A stretch of DNA of 6,445 nucleotides from Lachnospiraceae bacterium UBA4364 (GTDB taxonomy: Bacteria > Bacillota > Clostridia > Lachnospirales > Lachnospiraceae). Where the stretch lies: contig DGSK01000018.1 of the NCBI GenBank assembly GCA_002393955.1, forward strand, positions 1-6,445. The letters are read 5' to 3'. Position numbers and translations under genes: made by a program. Below, piece by piece: positions 5,156-6,445 of the stretch. Under the pieces are notes generated by a model. It was given only the letters and a program-made list of their open reading frames with translations, had not been told where the DNA came from and searched no databases. The stretch's first letter is position 1. Each line of letters starts with the position of its first letter.

Positions 5156-5161
5156 GACGGC
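5098..5161. repeat. GC-rich palindromes downstream of the acetyltransferase terminator
   Basis: GCAGC-AA-GCTGC (5098-5109) is a compact palindrome. Next to it, GCCGTCA (5124-5130) and TGACGGC (5155-5161) form perfect seven-base outer arms. They enclose an inner hairpin, GCGTG-CAAG-CACGC (5136-5149), separated by symmetric five-base internal loops. Such a nested GC-rich hairpin outside a gene resembles REP-type extragenic palindromes. No T-run follows on either strand, so it is not itself a terminator. Confidence 0.5.
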
Positions 5162-5171
5162 TTTAGCGCGC

Positions 5172-5208
5172 AAAAAACCGCCGACAGACTAAAATGTTCT
5201 ATCAGCGG
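5172..5208 (-). terminator. Intrinsic terminator of the GNAT acetyltransferase gene
   Basis: Twenty bases after the acetyltransferase stop, the minus-strand RNA pairs CCGCTGATAGA (5208-5198) with TCTGTCGGCGG (5188-5178). This is an 11-pair stem with two G-U pairs and a nine-base loop. It is followed directly by six T (5177-5172). It is the clearest Rho-independent terminator in the window and works only in the minus direction. Confidence 0.88.
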
Positions 5209-5227
5209 TCACTATCATTGCTTACAC

Positions 5228-5857
5228 TCATTCGAATATCTGTCCCGGCAGCTTCAGTTTCTCTTTGGGCGGAAACTCTTTATCAAACTCATCTACATCT
5301 TCGTCCTTCACATAGTACCCTAAAGGAGTCTGATATACCCCGGTCACATCATGCAGATATCCCGGAATCAGTTCCTTGCAGAGGAAGAAAGAAGAATCTG
5401 CATCTTCCGGAAGGTCATGATACCGGATGCCAAACTCTCTGGCATGGGTAAAACCGCTTTTGCCATAGAAGGCAATGTTTCCTTCAAACAAAACAGCACC
5501 GAATCCCATTTCTGTCGCTTTTCCCAAAGAATAATCCAGCAAAGCCTTTCCATAGCCCTTGCGTTTCAACTCAGGCGTGATTCCTATCGGACCCATCGTT
5601 AAGACAGGGATCGTCCTCCCGTTATCCGACTCAATAATCGTCTTCACAAACATATTCTGACCTATCAGCCTTCCGTCCTGTTCCATAACAAAATCCAGTT
5701 CCTTCACGAATGCCGGATCATCCCTTAGCACATGGATCACATAATGCTCACTGCATCCCGGACGGTAAACATTCCAGAACGATTCTCTCACAAGGTTCTC
5801 AACAGTCCTGTAATCCTCTTCCTTTTCCAATCGTATCGTATATTTGTTTGTTTTCAT
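5228..5857 (-). CDS. GNAT-family N-acetyltransferase (YhbS/COG3153-like)
   Basis: This 209-residue protein transfers an acetyl group from acetyl-CoA to an unknown amine. The N-terminal arm TIRLEKEEDYRTVENLVRES (7-26) is the usual first strand and helix. FWNVYRPGCSEHYVIHVLR (27-45) is a phrase typical of the YhbS-like subgroup. DFVMEQDGRLIGQNMF (55-70) is the strand 2-3 hairpin. LTMGPIGITPELKRKGYGKALL (86-107) contains strand 4 and the acetyl-CoA pyrophosphate loop K98-x-x-G101-x-G103, and GNIAFYGKSGF (126-136) is motif B. The last 60 residues form a C-terminal extension. GGAGG at 5869-5865 gives the start, seven bases before ATG. It follows a decayed acetyltransferase fragment and ends in its own terminator. 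Intact; substrate unknown. Confidence 0.92.
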   Translation of the reverse strand: MKTNKYTIRLEKEEDYRTVENLVRESFWNVYRPGCSEHYVIHVLRDDPAFVKELDFVMEQDGRLIGQNMFVKTIIESDNGRTIPVLTMGPIGITPELKRKGYGKALLDYSLGKATEMGFGAVLFEGNIAFYGKSGFTHAREFGIRYHDLPEDADSSFFLCKELIPGYLHDVTGVYQTPLGYYVKDEDVDEFDKEFPPKEKLKLPGQIFE

Positions 5858-5874
5858 CTCATTTCCTCCATAAA

Positions 5875-6012
5875 TTATGTATCTGGGGCCTTCCTCACCA
5901 ATTTCTCCATTCGGACGGAACCCTGTCCCCGGTATTCTTCCAGGATGCCATATCCGGTCTCAGGATTACGGCCTGCCTCTATGCCCTTAAAACAGAGATA
6001 TCCTCCGTTTTT
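5875..6012 (-). pseudogene. Internally deleted GNAT acetyltransferase remnant overlapping the end of the CPBP gene
   Basis: A 45-codon minus frame, open between a TGA at 6015-6013 and a TAA at 5877-5875, reads GGYLCFKGIEAG, then NPETGYGILEEYRGQG, then VRMEKLVRKAPDT. The first two pieces match strands 3-4 and the start of the acetyl-CoA loop of RimJ-like GNAT proteins, where 'GYxIxxEYRGxGY' is a hallmark. The third resembles their C-terminus ('CGFVxMEKL...'). The 60 or so residues that should lie between them, including most of the cofactor site, are absent, so the junction after GQG looks like an in-frame deletion. The N-terminal half is missing too. The first 34 bases overlap the last codons of the CPBP gene. 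It cannot encode an active enzyme. It is a different GNAT subfamily from the intact neighbour. Confidence 0.7.
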
Positions 6013-6445
6013 TCATTTTTAATCTTGCCAAGCCAGGTACAGTAAATAATCGCAACTACTATCGTCGCTCCTATGTAAATCCAGTCAATCAACTCATTAT
6101 CCGCACCGAACAACGAAAGGACATCGATCATAGAGTGCGCTATGATACATGGGATAATACTGCCGCCCCGTAAACATACCATCGTCAGAATAAATCCCCA
6201 GCTAATGGCAAAGATGATCTGCATGACTGTCGAGGAGCCAGCCTGTCCGCTAAAGAGATTAATGATATGGCCTATACCGAATGTCACAGCAGAAACAATG
6301 ATCGCCACTATCGTCTTATCCTTTGAAAGCATCGCCCTGAAAAGGAACCCCCTGAAGATCATTTCTTCCACAAAGCCTACAAGAATCATGGAAAGTGATG
6401 CTATCGCCAATTCTAAACCTTGATATGAAGGAGCGAATCCATCCC
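5979..6445 (-). CDS. CPBP-family intramembrane metalloprotease (CAAX protease/Abi), 3' part
   Basis: The gene enters from the right edge; 154 codons are visible and its start lies outside. CPBP proteins are membrane glutamic/metallo-type proteases related to CAAX prenyl endopeptidase Rce1. In bacteria they are linked to bacteriocin immunity and related roles. All three motifs are present in the visible part: EEMIFR (E26, E27, R31), FGIGH with H59, and HSMID with H103 and D107. They are spread over four hydrophobic segments (about 12-30, 44-62, 74-92, 115-135). After the last membrane segment come KIKNEKTEDISVLRA and a stop. The last 10 or so codons coincide with an out-of-frame acetyltransferase fragment, so the native C-terminus may have been replaced. 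The catalytic core is unaffected. Confidence 0.9.
   Translation of the reverse strand, partial: DGFAPSYQGLELAIASLSMILVGFVEEMIFRGFLFRAMLSKDKTIVAIIVSAVTFGIGHIINLFSGQAGSSTVMQIIFAISWGFILTMVCLRGGSIIPCIIAHSMIDVLSLFGADNELIDWIYIGATIVVAIIYCTWLGKIKNEKTEDISVLRA

Noticed and set aside
6378..6410. TTG at 6410 as the start of the CPBP protein
   Set aside because: The frame is open to the window edge with coherent residues upstream, so the gene is partial and starts outside the window.

Overview
The window looks like a piece of a chromosome from a gut-type clostridium, most likely in or near the Lachnospiraceae. I infer this from strong AGGAGG/GGAGG ribosome binding sites, TATAAT-type -10 boxes, AT-rich gaps between moderate-GC genes, and protein text that reads like Bacillota homologues. 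No 16S or other marker is present, so the placement is inference. Every gene I can support lies on the minus strand; I found no convincing plus-strand gene, tRNA, rRNA or CRISPR array.

The layout is given right to left, which is the direction of transcription. A CPBP-family membrane protease homologue runs in from the right edge (6445-5979). Overlapping its 3' end and filling the gap behind it is a 45-codon scar of a GNAT acetyltransferase. An intact GNAT acetyltransferase follows (5857-5228), closed by a clear intrinsic terminator (5208-5172). A gene-poor stretch (5171-4820) is dense in inverted repeats: a hairpin, a possible three-way-junction structure, a frameshifted small ORF remnant, and a dyad abutting a perfect TATAAT. 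Behind it lies an apparent operon: an unrecognised 91-codon ORF with a GDGNND string, a stray C-terminal tail, an alpha/beta hydrolase, a fumarylacetoacetate hydrolase (FAH) family gene destroyed by an internal deletion with frameshift, and a class I SAM methyltransferase.

Next comes a complete RelB/DinJ-RelE/ParE toxin-antitoxin pair with its own promoter, an operator-like dyad and a probable terminator. A roughly 0.2 kb non-coding stretch follows, flanked by 7-base direct repeats and carrying an outward promoter. It abuts the last quarter of a Cro/C1-type HTH gene. The 5' half of hsdM, a type I restriction-modification methyltransferase, ends the window at the left edge.

Taken together, this is an accessory region with a defence or stability flavour (type I R-M, toxin-antitoxin, CPBP protease, two acetyltransferases). 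The striking part is not one new system but the number of gene scars. I count up to five: the HTH tail, the FAH gene with an internal deletion, the orphan tail before the hydrolase, the frameshifted remnant near 5.1 kb, and the GNAT fragment fused onto the end of the CPBP gene. Intact genes sit between them in one orientation. The two structured non-coding stretches (about 1168-1379 and 4989-5161) are the best candidates for undescribed repeated or RNA elements.
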